A stretch of DNA of 64,000 nt from Porites lobata (taxonomy: Eukaryota > Cnidaria > Anthozoa > Scleractinia > Poritidae), in assembly GCA_942486035.1 (NCBI GenBank), contig CALNXK010000105.1:1476001-1540000 (forward strand), given 5' to 3'. A program made the translations under genes and the position numbers. This document shows positions 46,964 through 58,349 of this stretch, piece after piece. The notes beneath the pieces were generated by a model. The model saw nothing but the letters and a program-made list of their open reading frames with translations, was not told the DNA's origin and ran no database searches. The stretch's first letter is position 1. Every line of letters starts with the position of its first letter.

Positions 46964-47461
46964 CCATCGGACGTACAAGAAAATTCATACCCCCACCGTG
47001 GTACAAGAGGGGATAGAACCCCTACCCGGAGTTTTTAATATGTTGCAGTATTTTGAAACGATTTTACTTTTAGTGGAAAGCCTGTGATCTTCTTAACAAG
47101 ATGAGCTATATTTTGTGATCGCTATGGTCGCTATCTCGGCCGCCATCTTAGATTTTACCAAGAATTGGAAATCAGGTTAAAACCGGGAGAAATGGTATTT
47201 TTTTGTGCTTTACATGAAAAATAACACATATAAACACTTTTCATGATTTTAGCCACAAGATTTACTTTTAGTATTGAAAGAAGTTGAAAAAAGCATGTAT
47301 TTTCACCCAAAATTGGCTTGACCGCTTGTTACTTATGACGTCATATCTCGTAACCATAGCAACTGACCATCACTAAACTCGTTTGATGTTTTATCCTCTT
47401 GGAAAAAAACTCACAAAACCCTTATGGGGGGGGGCATCTATCCCCCCTGTACGCCCGAGGG
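46964..47461. mobile_element. 498-bp MITE with TTAA target duplication, nested in the LINE
   Basis: TTAA lies at 46960-46963 and 47462-47465. The element ends CCATCGGACGTACAAG and, inverted, CCCTCGGGCGTACAGG. Removing the insert restores the LINE frame KGGVL-TDRDKNRP. TTAA duplications are typical of piggyBac and Kolobok transposases. Confidence 0.85.
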
Positions 47462-49045
47462 TTAACTGACAGAGACAAGAATAGGCCAATATTTTGCCTA
47501 TAATTTTTAAAAGAGTATGAACGCTTTGTTATGAACAATTACAACAACATGCAAGTCAACACAAGTTTATTACTGAAGAACATTTTGCTTATTCAAGGAA
47601 CTGTTCTACTATTACACCAGTACTAAAAGTCGTTGATGAAAGGAAATGGGCCATGGACAACATACTACTTACTTCTTATACATTCCTAGTCTTAAAGAAA
47701 GCGTTTCATGTAATCCATTATTCAATGCTAGCCCTTCTAAACAAATTAGAACATTATGGAATTTGAGACTTGAGATAGTTTCAAGATTACCTTTTTAATA
47801 GAAAGGAATACGTGCAAGGAAGATCAGTCATGGAGTACCACAAAAAAAAACAGCTACTGATGAAACTCTAATGTTTCTTTATGCACATCGCTCTGGTTCC
47901 GATCTGGAGGTACTTGTAAATGAAGATCTACAGAATTTCGCCTCTTAGCTTCGTCAAACAAGTTGATCTTGAATGAGAGAAGTCTGAGTTGATGGTGATA
48001 GGAACAAGGAAAGGGTTGGACCCAGGTTTCGAAATGAATATACAGATAGAACAAGACCAACTTAAGGTTACATATTATTCAGCACATCACCTAGTTGATT
48101 GAAACAGTTTCTCCCAAGATTGCACTATCGAACAGGGTCAATCTTAGGGTCAATCAGGTTTCTTAGCTGCTAAGATCTTGCTAACGATACTTCCAGTGTT
48201 GGGTTGTGGTTGTGTTGTTTGGCGGCATGAGTATAATAAAAGCCTGGCTGAACTGAAAGGATTGAAAAAAATACAAAATAAGGCTATAACAGTGATCTTA
48301 AAAGCCAAAAGAACATCATGTACATGTTGCAGTTATATTTTTCATTTCAGTTAATTTTTTATATTTCCTTTGTTTTAAAAATCATTAGCATTCATTACCA
48401 TGCCCTCCAAAAATGGGAAAATAAAAATTAACTGAGATAAAAAATTAACTACAACATACACAAGAAATGAGGAATACTTTGGGTTTATTGACACTTTTTA
48501 ACAGAAGACGATTCCTTAAATTTATTTGTATCTTCAGAATTGTAAAAAGTCAAACTTGTCCAAAGCAGTTGAGTGGTGTACTGGTCCAGAGAAAGCAGCT
48601 TCATGGTAGATCTCTTAGGAACAAGTGTATTTTAAATGTTAAGGGTGCAAAGACCTCTTCTGGGCAAAGAACAGTTGAAGCAGCTGTATCCAAAGATTGG
48701 AATTTGCTGCCAACGAAAATTAAGAAAATAGCTGTTTTATATTATCTCGTTTTAAGAGGGAGCTATACGATTATTTAAGAAAAGATGATATTGACAATGA
48801 CAGGTGTACATTTTAATTCTTTTAATTGCTTTTAATCAATTGCATGCCAATTTTTTTAAATAGGTTTTTTTCTATATTTTATGATGCTTTGTATATTCAT
48901 CAGCTAAATATTTTATGAAGCTTGTGCATTATTTAGCTAGACTAGACTCTGGTGAAGACAAGTGTGTTTTTTCTAATACTGAAAGACTTTTCCAGTTTAA
49001 ATAAAGCATTTATTATTATCATTATTATCATCATCACCATGAAGG

Positions 49046-49488
49046 CCTTACTACCCTTTACAGTTGTTTCCAGATAATTATGCATTAACTCGTGAACTCG
49101 CTTTAAAGAGGGCCATCTCTAAAGGTAGTTTGGTATGCATAACTGTGCTGAGTACATTATTTCTCAATTAGTAAATCTGTAAAATGGAGAACTTGGTGGT
49201 AGCAAACTTAAAAGTAAATACATATATTTTTAGTATAATTTGACAACAATCTTTAAACTAATTAATTTAAAAACATATATCGATATGGCACATTATGGAA
49301 ATCACGATGCTCCACTGCATTGTCTTGACAATTGCTCTGTCAATAGTAATATTTTTCCACAGGTTTGGCAAAGAGCATGCTTTTCCAACTGCATCTAAAC
49401 TAAGTTGGTCTTTCTCGCCAACTGCTATTTTCCTGAGCACAAATGAGTACACGATTTGCTCAGTATGGAAGTAGACAATTTGTAATTA
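49046..49488. other. Intergenic, nothing recognised
   Basis: AT-rich between the LINE tail and the next MITE. Confidence 0.45.
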
Positions 49489-49740
49489 GGGGCCCATTTC
49501 TTCAAGAGCCCGGTAACTTTTCGCGTCCAAAGGCACATTTTGAAGTCAAAACCTGTAAGTTATTAATAGTAGCACAGATCCTAGCTCACAAACCTGTCAA
49601 TTTTGCTTCGTTAACAGATGTTTTCATTTTACCCATTTTCAAAATTACTGAAACTTTGATCTTGAATGCAAACACGGAAAACAAAAAACAGCTTTTCGGG
49701 CCCGAAAAGTTATCGGGACTTCGCGAAACGGGTCCCACTG
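49489..49740. mobile_element. MITE with GGGCCC-rich inverted ends
   Basis: GGGGCCCATTTCTTCAAGAG followed by CCCGGTAACTTTTCG at the left is mirrored by CGAAAAGTTATCGGGACTTC followed by GCGAAACGGGTCCC at the right. The long open frames here on both strands are by-products of the element. Confidence 0.75.
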
Positions 49741-50254
49741 CCCTTATTATCACTTTGTTAAGTGACTTTTTAACGCTCACTGAGTCCTAGCTGTCATTGA
49801 TGGCTGAGTCGAAATGGAGCAGAATGCGACAGAAAGAACAAATACCACACGTTTTGGTGGGAAATCGGTCTGTCGGTGGACTGGAACGGGTAGCGCATGC
49901 GTAATGTTTGCGATTTTGAATCACACGTATATTTTATTGTCATGAAGTGTACCTTCAAATAACGAGATATAAAATGACCCAGTCATCTTGTAAACGGGAT
50001 ACAAAATCAGAAAGTCATCCCGGTATGAAACTCGCGCCGGTGCGAATTTTCTCACGTAAACACCCACTTAGTACTGGACACATTCTCGTCTAATTAAAAA
50101 ACGTGCTGGAGTTGGGAGATAAAACTAATCATTTCGACTTTACGTTGATGGCTGTTATTTTATTCATTTATCTGCATTAATCATTCATTGATCAATGCAG
50201 TCCCTTAAAAATGTATGATTCGTTTCTCCCCAAACTAATAAAAAATAGGCTTTA
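49741..50254. other. Intergenic, nothing firm
   Basis: About 49985-50060 (CATCTTGTAAACGGGATACA and following) may be a repeat fragment. No gene. Confidence 0.4.
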
Positions 50255-50742
50255 AGATTTCCGAGTATAACTTTTATTACTATTATTTGTTAAATTTATG
50301 CCAAAACCAAGTTGCATTATATCGTTCCAGTTATTTTGTTTGACTTTTCCAGATATCCCGCGGTTATTTCATTTTCTGTGACCTTGAACGACGTTTCTGG
50401 TAAAATGATTTCATATATTGCGACAAATCTGACCAATCACAGAGGTCTAAAGAACCTCGTGATAACCACATGAGCAAACATTTCTTAAAACTAATGAACG
50501 TTTCTAGGAATTACGCTCGTCCTTTTGCGTGGGATAGTTTCTAAGAAAACGTCTCAGAAGCTTTTTGCTTTTATCTTATTTTGTTGATTTTATAAACTGT
50601 TGATGAACGCTCCCATACTGTTAGTACATTGAACATTCATAAATAATCAGAATAAGAAAAACTCTTTCTGCGGTTTACGTTGGATCTACCGGCCAATCCT
50701 AAATGTACGTCCATCCATACACGCAGTGAGACCTGTTTAAAT
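50255..50742 (+). repeat. Duplicated non-coding block, truncated copy B
   Basis: Matches copies A and C up to GACCTGTTTAAA, where the MRPS7 segmental duplicate begins (shared AAATTG, 50739). The rest of the block, and any coiled-coil gene beyond it, is absent here. Confidence 0.75.
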
Positions 50743-52301
50743 TGAAACATAACATGTAAAACTTAAAATAGTTACACAGCTTGATGTATATATGTTACAG
50801 GTTAAAATTAAATTCAGGTTAAAATTTTTTAACCTAGGAAATTGAGAATCCACCTAGGTTAAAAAATTTAACCTGAATTAAATTTTGACCTGCAATATAT
50901 ATATACACAAGTGAACCTCAAACTGTCTCTACATGTGTACCTCTTTTTGTGCCAGAGAGGAAGTAAAGACCACTAAATGCCTTGCGAGTGTATCTACACT
51001 GTAATGTACTAGTACGGTACATGTGTAAACTTCTTGACAAAGTGGCCAGTTTATAGAGGTGAAGGCAATATAAAATAACTAGCTGGGACCTTAGAAAAGG
51101 TGAACACGACTGCTTAACAGAGGTAACTGCTGAAAACAGGTCAGTTTACCAGTAGTTAAGGGAAATGATTTCCCAGACTTTGGTAAGTGACTATTCAATA
51201 AAGGGGGACAGCCTAATACAGGTTTGCTTAATACAAGTTCGACCGTACATTTTGCATATTTATTTACCGGCACTCACGTTAACAACAGTGCATGACTCTG
51301 AAGAATTTCAGCACTTGACGCCTAGGTAATTTTCAAACGTAATAATTATTTTTTTTTTTGGTTCATTTACCTTTTTGCTTTTACCGGTTAAAATAATGAT
51401 ATTTAGTACATGTACATTCTTGTGGAGTTAATGTGCTGTCATTATCATTTTATCACAGGCTCTGGAGGATATCAAGACGGAGCAACTACAAAAGTAAGGT
51501 TAATTTCAGATCCTTCAAGGAATAATTAATTACTGTCACCTCATTTTTGCTGTCAGTGTCAGATTGGTGTGATTGGGAGCATGTCTTTACAGCAATGAAT
51601 CTGTAGAACTAAAGACACCTTACAGGCTTTTCCCTCTCTCTCCTCTTGCTCGTACTGCGTAAGTGCTTACATGCAATAATGTTCATTTAATGTAGTTTCA
51701 GTGGGAGTAACAGCTGATTCCTTGAATCATGTTTTGATGTACATAACTATAACTGCAAGGCTGTGTGGCTGTGTTCTTGGGCAGCAGTGTTTCAATAACA
51801 ACTCAGATTGGATGAGGTTTATGTGATATCTGGAATACCTTGATTATTCTGGACGTCACAAAATTTGAACCTTATCGTCATTGTTTTACACAATGTTTTA
51901 CACAGGTGTTTTACACAAATAACAAGAAACACACTGTCGCAGAACACAGTATTAAATTGCTCTTGGAAATCATGCATTGCATTTGCAACCTACAGATTTA
52001 AGTAAGCAAGCAGTTAACTAGCTAATCTTCACTTCAGGCTGATTTTCAAAATTACCTTTAGGCTCTTATCTAATGAGAAGACAGATAACACAATATAATA
52101 GAGTATTATTAGTGTCTTCTTCTAAATAACTGTCCTTATTTTACAGACAAAGGGAATCAACAAACCCTGAATCTATACAGACAGATCCACTGCAAATTTT
52201 TCTTGAAGCAGTGGAAAACTGTAAGCCTATCGTTGGGGTCAGAGGAATGAATAGAGGAGGCAAGGTCTATCAGGTAATATAGCACAGTCTGGGTTTTACT
52301 A

Positions 52302-52332
52302 AAAAAAAGAAAAGAAAAGAAAAGAAAAGGAA
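52302..52332. repeat. GAAAA microsatellite
   Basis: A run of GAAAA units in the intron of the duplicate. The corresponding site in copy 1 (about 26980-27010) is a poly-A/AAAAG run. Confidence 0.7.
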
Positions 52333-52371
52333 AAAAGCACTTTATTTTAGTGTTAAGGTAGTTGGCACGAA

Positions 52372-52490
52372 AATACTAATTGGGACACTATTTTTACGTC
52401 TCCAACTGAAGACCGGGCCGCCATTTTACGTGGTCATCCGAGCCACGCGAAGGTCTTGCTGCTTGAAGTGCAAAGGTAGTACCTTCATTT

Positions 52491-52526
<36 letters not shown>

Positions 52527-52606
52527 CCGGGAATCGAACCCACGACCTCCCGCTCTGCAGTCAACCACTTTACCGACTGAGCTAATCCTTCCGCGGTTAG
52601 GGAAGT
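52372..52606 (-). mobile_element. tRNA-derived SINE, fuller copy
   Basis: The minus strand has a tRNA-like head with GATTAGCTCAGTCGG and GGTTCGATTCCCGG, then TAAAATAACTGAGAAATGAA and a body ending near AAATAGTGTCCCAATTAGT. Orthologous to 27040-27240. Confidence 0.75.
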
Positions 52607-54908
52607 AACTGTACATGTGTACTTGGAATTAACATGTAATTAACATGTAAGTATGTGACTGTCTGGCACTTAGCTGATGGCATTTCATTTATTTAGATCT
52701 TTCCACCGTGTTTTCCAACTACAAGAACCACTTAGGGAAAATCCGTCGACACCGCCACTGGAAAAAGCGCCTTTTAATGTGTAAAATTACCAAGTTTTAA
52801 AGTGATTTTGTTAAAAACTAACTCGCACAGTCTATATAGTCACGAAATTTTACAGAGTACAAACTTTTTTTTCTCCCGCCACACAAACGTCTGTGAATTT
52901 TCGCAACTTGCGGAGCTACATGTATATCTTCGCTCCATTGAGTTGAATCACTTTCAAACTTAGCAGGTTTACTAATTTTATGGCACTCTTTCCAGCAGTG
53001 TGGACGGATTTTACTAATTGAGCCTGATCAACTTGAGAAAATCCATGGAGGGGTCTATTGAAAATTGATAAACAAAAAAAAAAAAAAAAAAAAAAAAAAA
53101 CTAGCCAATAAAAGTTCAAAAATTTACTGCTGTACATTTTCTTGCTTTCTTTATTTCCGAACACTGTAATGGAGGTCGTGCAAGTTATTCTGACTTTTCG
53201 CTCTGTGAATAAAGTGTTGATGTCTAATTGAGTCTTTGAAAATGCCTTTTCTGTTCAGGAAAGTAGCGGAAGTACGTCTGTTTGTCTTCTTTTAGTTAAA
53301 GGACCGAGATTCAAAATCTTACCCTTTCCAGATTTGGGGAGCAATCATTTTAACAATTTAATTTAATTTTGGCATTTTTGGACAAATTTAGCTGGTTAGC
53401 ACAGTCTTACAGTACTCGGAAAGTAACAGTCACAAAATTAGGAGTCGCTCCATCCTGCTAATCTCTAAAACGGATGGTGGCAATTCCATTTGAGTCAAAC
53501 TATCTCTTGGAGGCCTGTAGTCAGTAAAGTTTCGCATTGCGTCTTGTCTAACTTTCAGGTGCCTATTCCTCTTCCTCCTCAACGCCGCCGTTTTCTAGCA
53601 ATCAAATGGCTGATAACCGCTGTTCGGGAACAGCAGAAAACAAATAAGAACGCAAGAATGTACAAGAAACTGGCTAAAGAGCTTCTCAATGCTTACAACA
53701 ATGAGGTAACGAATGATTCCGATACACCATGCACTTGCCACTTCAATATTACGTTACTGATTTTGGACAGAATTTTGTGTTTAATTGACCAAAATGGATA
53801 GAAGCGAGCATCTCATTCGCGGTTGAGGAAAAGAACAGCTGCCTTCAAAGTAAAGTCGAACCCCGTTAATACGGACAATAAAGGGGCCATAGAAAGTGTC
53901 CGTAATAATGAGGTGTCCGTATTAAGCGGGCGGCCTAAAAGCGGGCTTCGACTGTACCATCGACCGCCTGGTCGTCCAAAGTGATAACAGCATGGGTCAA
54001 GTATTCAAGGCAGCGTTAAATAGCCACCAAAAAAACGTGGGCATAGGGTTATGGCGCATTCAAAGATGGTGGCTCTGTCCATTCAAGCCGAGATATTTTT
54101 GATGCCACCCATTTCATTTTTGTTCACAAGTCGACCTTCTGTCCACTCGAAACCAATGCTTACCGAAACTGCATCATTTTTAAACCACTTTTCAGAGTGT
54201 TTTACCCTCTCCACACGAATCTGGGTAAGCAATAATGTGGTTTTGATAATGTCCCGTTTCGTGTGGACGGGGAATTTGAAGCCAAAGTTCGTTTAAACAG
54301 CGAATTTATATCTAGATGATTTATCCGTCTCAAGTATAATTTCGGCCTATGGGGAGCTTCAGCACCGACGACGGCGAAAGCAATGGCAACGATAACCAAA
54401 ACAACTTTGCAAGTGCGTCACGCCTGTTTGTACATTTCCTTGCCGTTACTGTACGACTACGACGAAAAACTTCCTAAATTTCACGTTTTGTGCAGGACTT
54501 GAACACAAGACCACGACTTTCTAATTCTTTTCCTGAACCTCGATAGTCCTTCAGAATTCAGCTCCGGAAAAAAATTGCCAACATTTGATGAATTGAACGA
54601 GATGGAATAAACCAGATAAAGTTTGAAACAGCGCAAATTCACGTTTAAGCGACGTTTTGGTATCCGTGGCCGTCGTTGTTGCTTAAGCTGCCTACTTCAT
54701 ATATCTTATCCAAGTCGGGTTTAAGTTTTTGAGGGGTTTCATGCGTGGCAAGTATGTGACTCAACTCGAAAATTCATCGTTTTACACGCGGTACTTTTGT
54801 TATATCAATAGGGTACCGTGATAAAAAAGAAACGCGAACTACATAGGCGAGCAGAAGACAACAGAGCGTATGCACACTATCGATGGTGGTAGCACCTTTG
54901 AGATGGCC

Positions 54909-56110
54909 AAGGAACACCTTAATCTTAAAAAAGCTGTGGGATGTGATAGAATTTCACAAAGAGATCTTCGCCTCTCCAGCCCAGTAATGCTGATCCACTA
55001 ACAAAATTGATAAACCATTTTAAAAGACCAGCTCGTGGTTAACGGTGTGGATAAGCAGAGTATTTGTGCCGGTTTTCAAGAAAGACAATGACACAGATAA
55101 AATTTGCTATCGGCCAGTTTCTATACTGCTCTTTTTGAAGTTTATGAGAAAGTTTCATTCGATCAGACGTATGAGGAATTTGGTACAAAGTCATCTTCAT
55201 GTCTCTGTGGTTATTTAAGTAATGGTCCAGATAAGAAGGAAAGGACCAAAACGCAGTGAACACGTCGGAATGCAAAAAAGGTGCTAACTTTACTATTGTC
55301 TCTACTAAGGTTCTGATTGGTTTAAACATCAAATTTTACGAAATCTTCGCAAAGCAGCATGTATATTAATCCCTTTTCTTCTATCCAACTTCCTTATAAC
55401 AAAATCTCGTCTGAGTCTAAGTAACACAGAAATCGTATGTGCGGATCATGAAAAATTGTGAACATTTCTTGGCCATTGTTTGCAACTCTTGTGATTGGTC
55501 GAAATGTTTTGACACAAAAATACACCCTTTAAAAGTGGAGTTTAAATACATTTTCTTTCGTAAACAGCCTTTTTGTAGATTTATGCATTCTCTACGTAAA
55601 AATGAAAACATTTCTATGTGAGGAAAGCGTATTGCGCCACAACAATAGAAATTGCTTTCCTTCTTACCTGGATCATTACTTAAAAGGACATTCTTGCTGT
55701 ACGGCTCTGCTGAAAATGACCGAAGACTGGCGAACATGCCTCGACATTAGGGAAGCCTTGTCAACTGTAGCACTAGATCAAAGCAAAGCATTTGATTCTG
55801 CTTCTCATGGTCTTTAAGTGCAAAATTCAAGACCTGGGGCTTCCCTAGTGACGTACTGGTGACAATGTTGGCCTATATACAAGGAAGGCTACAATGTGTA
55901 AAAATAGACAGTGTCTGTTCAGGATGGGAAAGTGTGAAATCTGGCATCCCACAGGGATCTCTTTTGGGACCACTGCTATTCAATATTTACATGAATGACT
56001 TGACTTTTTGCATAGCTGACACATTCGTAAGACTCTAAGCCGATGACACAGCAGTTTACGGTTCTGACGTTTCTCTGTATTGAGTATTTTTTCCACGGGA
56101 CTCTGTTTAA
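54909..56110 (+). mobile_element. LINE reverse-transcriptase fragment, broken, abutting the duplication
   Basis: Blocks include HLNLKKAVGCDRISQRDLRL, a decayed RPVS region, HSCCTALLKMTEDWRTCLDI, TVALDQSKAFDSASHGL, SGIPQGS-like GWES sequence and a decayed ADD region near 56040. Stops and frameshifts are frequent. A 461-bp MITE is nested at 55219-55679. Confidence 0.7.
55219..55679. mobile_element. 461-bp MITE with TTAA target duplication, nested in the LINE
   Basis: TTAA lies at 55215-55218 and 55680-55683. The inverted ends are GTAATGGTCCAGATAAGAAG and GTAATGATCCAGGTAAGAAG (complement of the right end). Removing it restores GYL-KGHSCC in the LINE frame. Confidence 0.85.
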
Positions 56111-57042
56111 ATTAGGTTATTATATGCTAAACCAGATGTGTCCGGACCTCTTCTCGGAGGCCCCATATGTGGTTTGATTCTTGTAAGCGACCACCTCCCT
56201 TAAGCGACCACTAAGTCTTTGCATTTTGGGTGGTCGCTTACGGGAGGTTTGACTGTATATTATTTGATTTTACGATTGTAAGTAGCTTTGTAATTCAGTT
56301 TACCATGCCCGTCACAATGTTAGGATCGTAGGAAAGACCAAAAATTTGGGAAGAGTTGTTTATTACGATTGACTTGATTGAGTTTTATTTGGCGATGCCT
56401 AGATAGTGATTGACTGGCCAAGGTGAATGAAACAGAGTGCTTCTTTAGCTCGAGTACCGTATTCACGTCATTTATCGGAATACGGCTTCTGTGTCGTTCA
56501 AACACCATATGAATCGTCTCGGTAAAAACTTCAAGCAGTTGCTTTGATAACGCCCACATTAGTAGCCCTTGTGTATGCTGGCGTGTTCTTCAGAGAAGCA
56601 AAAATTGGAATGATAATGATTCATTTACAGCGAATGGCACATAACACACAGGGTTTTACAGTAAACGCTCTTACGAGGTATGACACTCATTTTAAGCGTT
56701 ATGCTGCTAAAATTACCCATATTAACGTACATTTGATCACATTGTCTGACGAAAAGAGTGAAACAGTGCTATTAAACGGCTTTAAAAAATAAAGAACAAC
56801 CAGGTCCGTTATCAATAACCTGAGATCAGGTTCTATTTTCGTTTCGCTTTGTAAATAACATGCAGGCGGGCACGGCGAAGCGAAAATAGAGCCTGATACA
56901 AACCTTGTACGAAACGTCTGGCGCCCACTTTTTTATTGATTGACATTTGCCGAATATACGCTCATATGTGAGCGAATTTTATTCAGAATAAATAAGGACG
57001 TAGCCCACATTGGTTCTGCCTCGGATAGTTATTTCACAGTTT
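56111..57042. other. Intergenic with a repeat fragment
   Basis: AAGCGACCACCTCCCTTAAG near 56189-56208 is mirrored by GGTGGTCGCTTACGGGAGG near 56230, a small inverted repeat. No gene. Confidence 0.45.
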
Positions 57043-57320
57043 GTGAACTTTCTCGCCCAAAGGATTCGCAGAGTAGGATGAGCGGTCTTGTTCCTGCTCT
57101 CATGGCTCTCGTATGAGGCACATGCATTCATAGCAAGTACTTGACTTCGTCCCATGTCCGCCGTTCATCTCTTCGTTCCTCGTCAACGATTTTGTCAATA
57201 TCTTTTTCTGTGTACTTATTTTTTACAACTTTCGAGGTAAAGGAAAGCTTTTCTTTATCGCCTAATTGGTCGGCAGATCCGCGGCAGAACAGCTCTAAGT
57301 TAAAATCCTTTTATCAGGGA
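57043..57320 (-). pseudogene. Remnant of a third coiled-coil/RNxxAHP paralog
   Basis: The minus strand reads SFTSKVVKNKYTEKDIDKIV, then RRTWDEVKYLL and a stop. After a frame change it reads YESHESRNKTAHPTL (RNKTAHP at 57075-57095). These correspond in order to SYKVKHIEEDINEI, QKWDELKKKL and LQESRNNTAHPAI of the gene at 43036-44064. The coiled coil is not found upstream and the last 40 residues are decayed. Identification rests on about 35 scattered residues. Confidence 0.6.
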
Positions 57321-57474
57321 ACCAAATGGCGACCTAGGCTCAGTCTCCAGCCTTGAGTGTCTCGATGCGCCAGCGGTACTCCCCACCCGATGTATTTCCA
57401 GCAGGGGAGGCTAACGTTAGGCAAGCTATGTAGCGGTCCCTAGAAAGGTCACCCCAGGACACCCGGGATGGATT

Positions 57475-57686
57475 TGATTTGTATAGTGCCCAGGCCTCAT
57501 TTGGGGGCCGCGCGTTGACTTCGTCGCATCGACTTTCGGCCTTTTTGGAATATATTGGCGGCTTCGAGTTTGTCAAAGCAGGATTTGTATAGTGCCCAGG
57601 CCTCATTTACGGGCCGCGCGTTGACTTCGTCGCATCGACTTTCGGCCTTTTTGGAATATATTGGCGGCTTCGAGTTTGTCAAAGCA
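57475..57686. repeat. 106-bp tandem duplication, two copies
   Basis: GTATAGTGCCCAGGCCTCAT starts at 57481 and again at 57587, with almost identical sequence between, including GCGCGTTGACTTCGTCGC and AATATATTGGCGGCTTCGAG. The high identity indicates a recent event. Confidence 0.9.
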
Positions 57687-58349
57687 GGATTCGCTTCTCT
57701 AGCTGGGAAAGCTTCATTTATTTGTATATCTGATGATATCCTACTTCTACGATCCTAGCATGTTTATTTACCTTTGGAATTCGAATTTCGTGTGTAAAGT
57801 AGTGTTGGAAAGGGAGCATGGCGGCCGAGATGCCATCTCGTGCCTCTTACCTTGTGTACTATATTGTGTTTGGAGGGTGAATTTGAGCAAATTATCACCA
57901 AACTTCATTTGAACATTAACGACAACAAGAACTAACTGCAAGGTAAGTTTCATCGACCTATTTCCTACAAATTTTAGGATCGTATTTTTACCCCATACAA
58001 ACGCTGTAATTTTACTGGAAATGTACTGTGGTACTATAACAGAGCCTGGGTAACCTGTGATGAAAACGGTGATTTCTGCGCGGGTACAAAGCGAAGCTGC
58101 GCCGCGCCGATCCGAAGTGGATCGGCGTCATCGGCTGCTGGTGTCACTCTTTGGCGCATGTGTAAGCCGATGGCAGAAAGAAAAAAATGTTTCAAAAGCG
58201 AAGTGCTCGCTTTAGGGTCTCGCGGAAATACTACCGAAACAGGCAGACCGCGAATTCGGAGATACGCGTGACAGTTGATTTTGTTGTCAAATGTTAACGA
58301 CTCGGGTTACGTGGCAATGTTTGTCAAACCAAAAAGGTGAACTCATGTG
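57687..58349. other. Intergenic, possible non-coding 5' exon
   Basis: ATGGCGGCCGAGATGCC at 57819 opens only a short frame, then TGCAAG followed by GTAAGT at about 57940 looks like a donor. A C/G-rich patch (GCTGCGCCGCGCCGATCC) lies near 58095. Nothing firmer. Confidence 0.35.

Larger units (their letters stand above)
46381..49045 (+). mobile_element. CR1/jockey-like LINE, heavily decayed with two nested inserts
   Basis: Recognisable blocks in order are ANSMNEYHTSIASDLLQSVD and VLDGIKHFRFKEI, an insert at 46574-46755, then KIEASPLPDIFAP, KGGVL, an insert at 46964-47461, TDRDKNRPI, a degenerate central palm, and near the 3' end NRRRFLKFICIFRIVKSQTC, QLSGVLVQRKQLHGRSLRNK and KDWNLLPTKIK. The 3' end is AATAAAGC followed by an (ATT)n-type tail near 49005-49045. 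No intact open frame remains. Confidence 0.75.
51459..54892 (+). pseudogene. MRPS7: 5'-truncated MRPS7 duplicate, four open exons
   Basis: Exons 51459-51493, 52147-52273, 53559-53705 and 54812-54892 correspond to the last four exons of the upstream copy, with the same phases, intact splice sites, no frameshift and the same AHYRWW stop. The exons for the first half of the uS7 domain (the region reading NKFVNCMMWDGKK in copy 1) are absent because the duplication starts downstream of them, so this copy alone cannot make a complete uS7m. I count ten base differences from copy 1 in 390 coding bases: seven silent and three conservative (Asp to Glu, Val to Ile, Ala to Val). It could be a recent non-functional fragment, a fragment used with another 5' exon, or an assembly artefact. 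Confidence 0.85.
50739..54908 (+). repeat. Segmental duplication, copy 2 (4.2 kb)
   Basis: Collinear with 25412-29741, including the hairpin near its left end, introns, SINE and MITEs. The right boundary at 54908 is followed at once by LINE sequence. The left boundary is inside block B. Confidence 0.95.

Noticed and set aside
49443..49790. 115-codon open frame
   Set aside because: It spans the inverted ends of a MITE and has no domain.
55039..55737. Minus-strand frames resembling genes
   Set aside because: They lie on the antisense of a LINE and its nested MITE; the shared FPSYLDHYL-type peptide comes from the inverted ends.
57340..57682. Minus-strand frames across the 106-bp duplication
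   Set aside because: The repeated peptide stems from the tandem copy; no conserved domain was seen.
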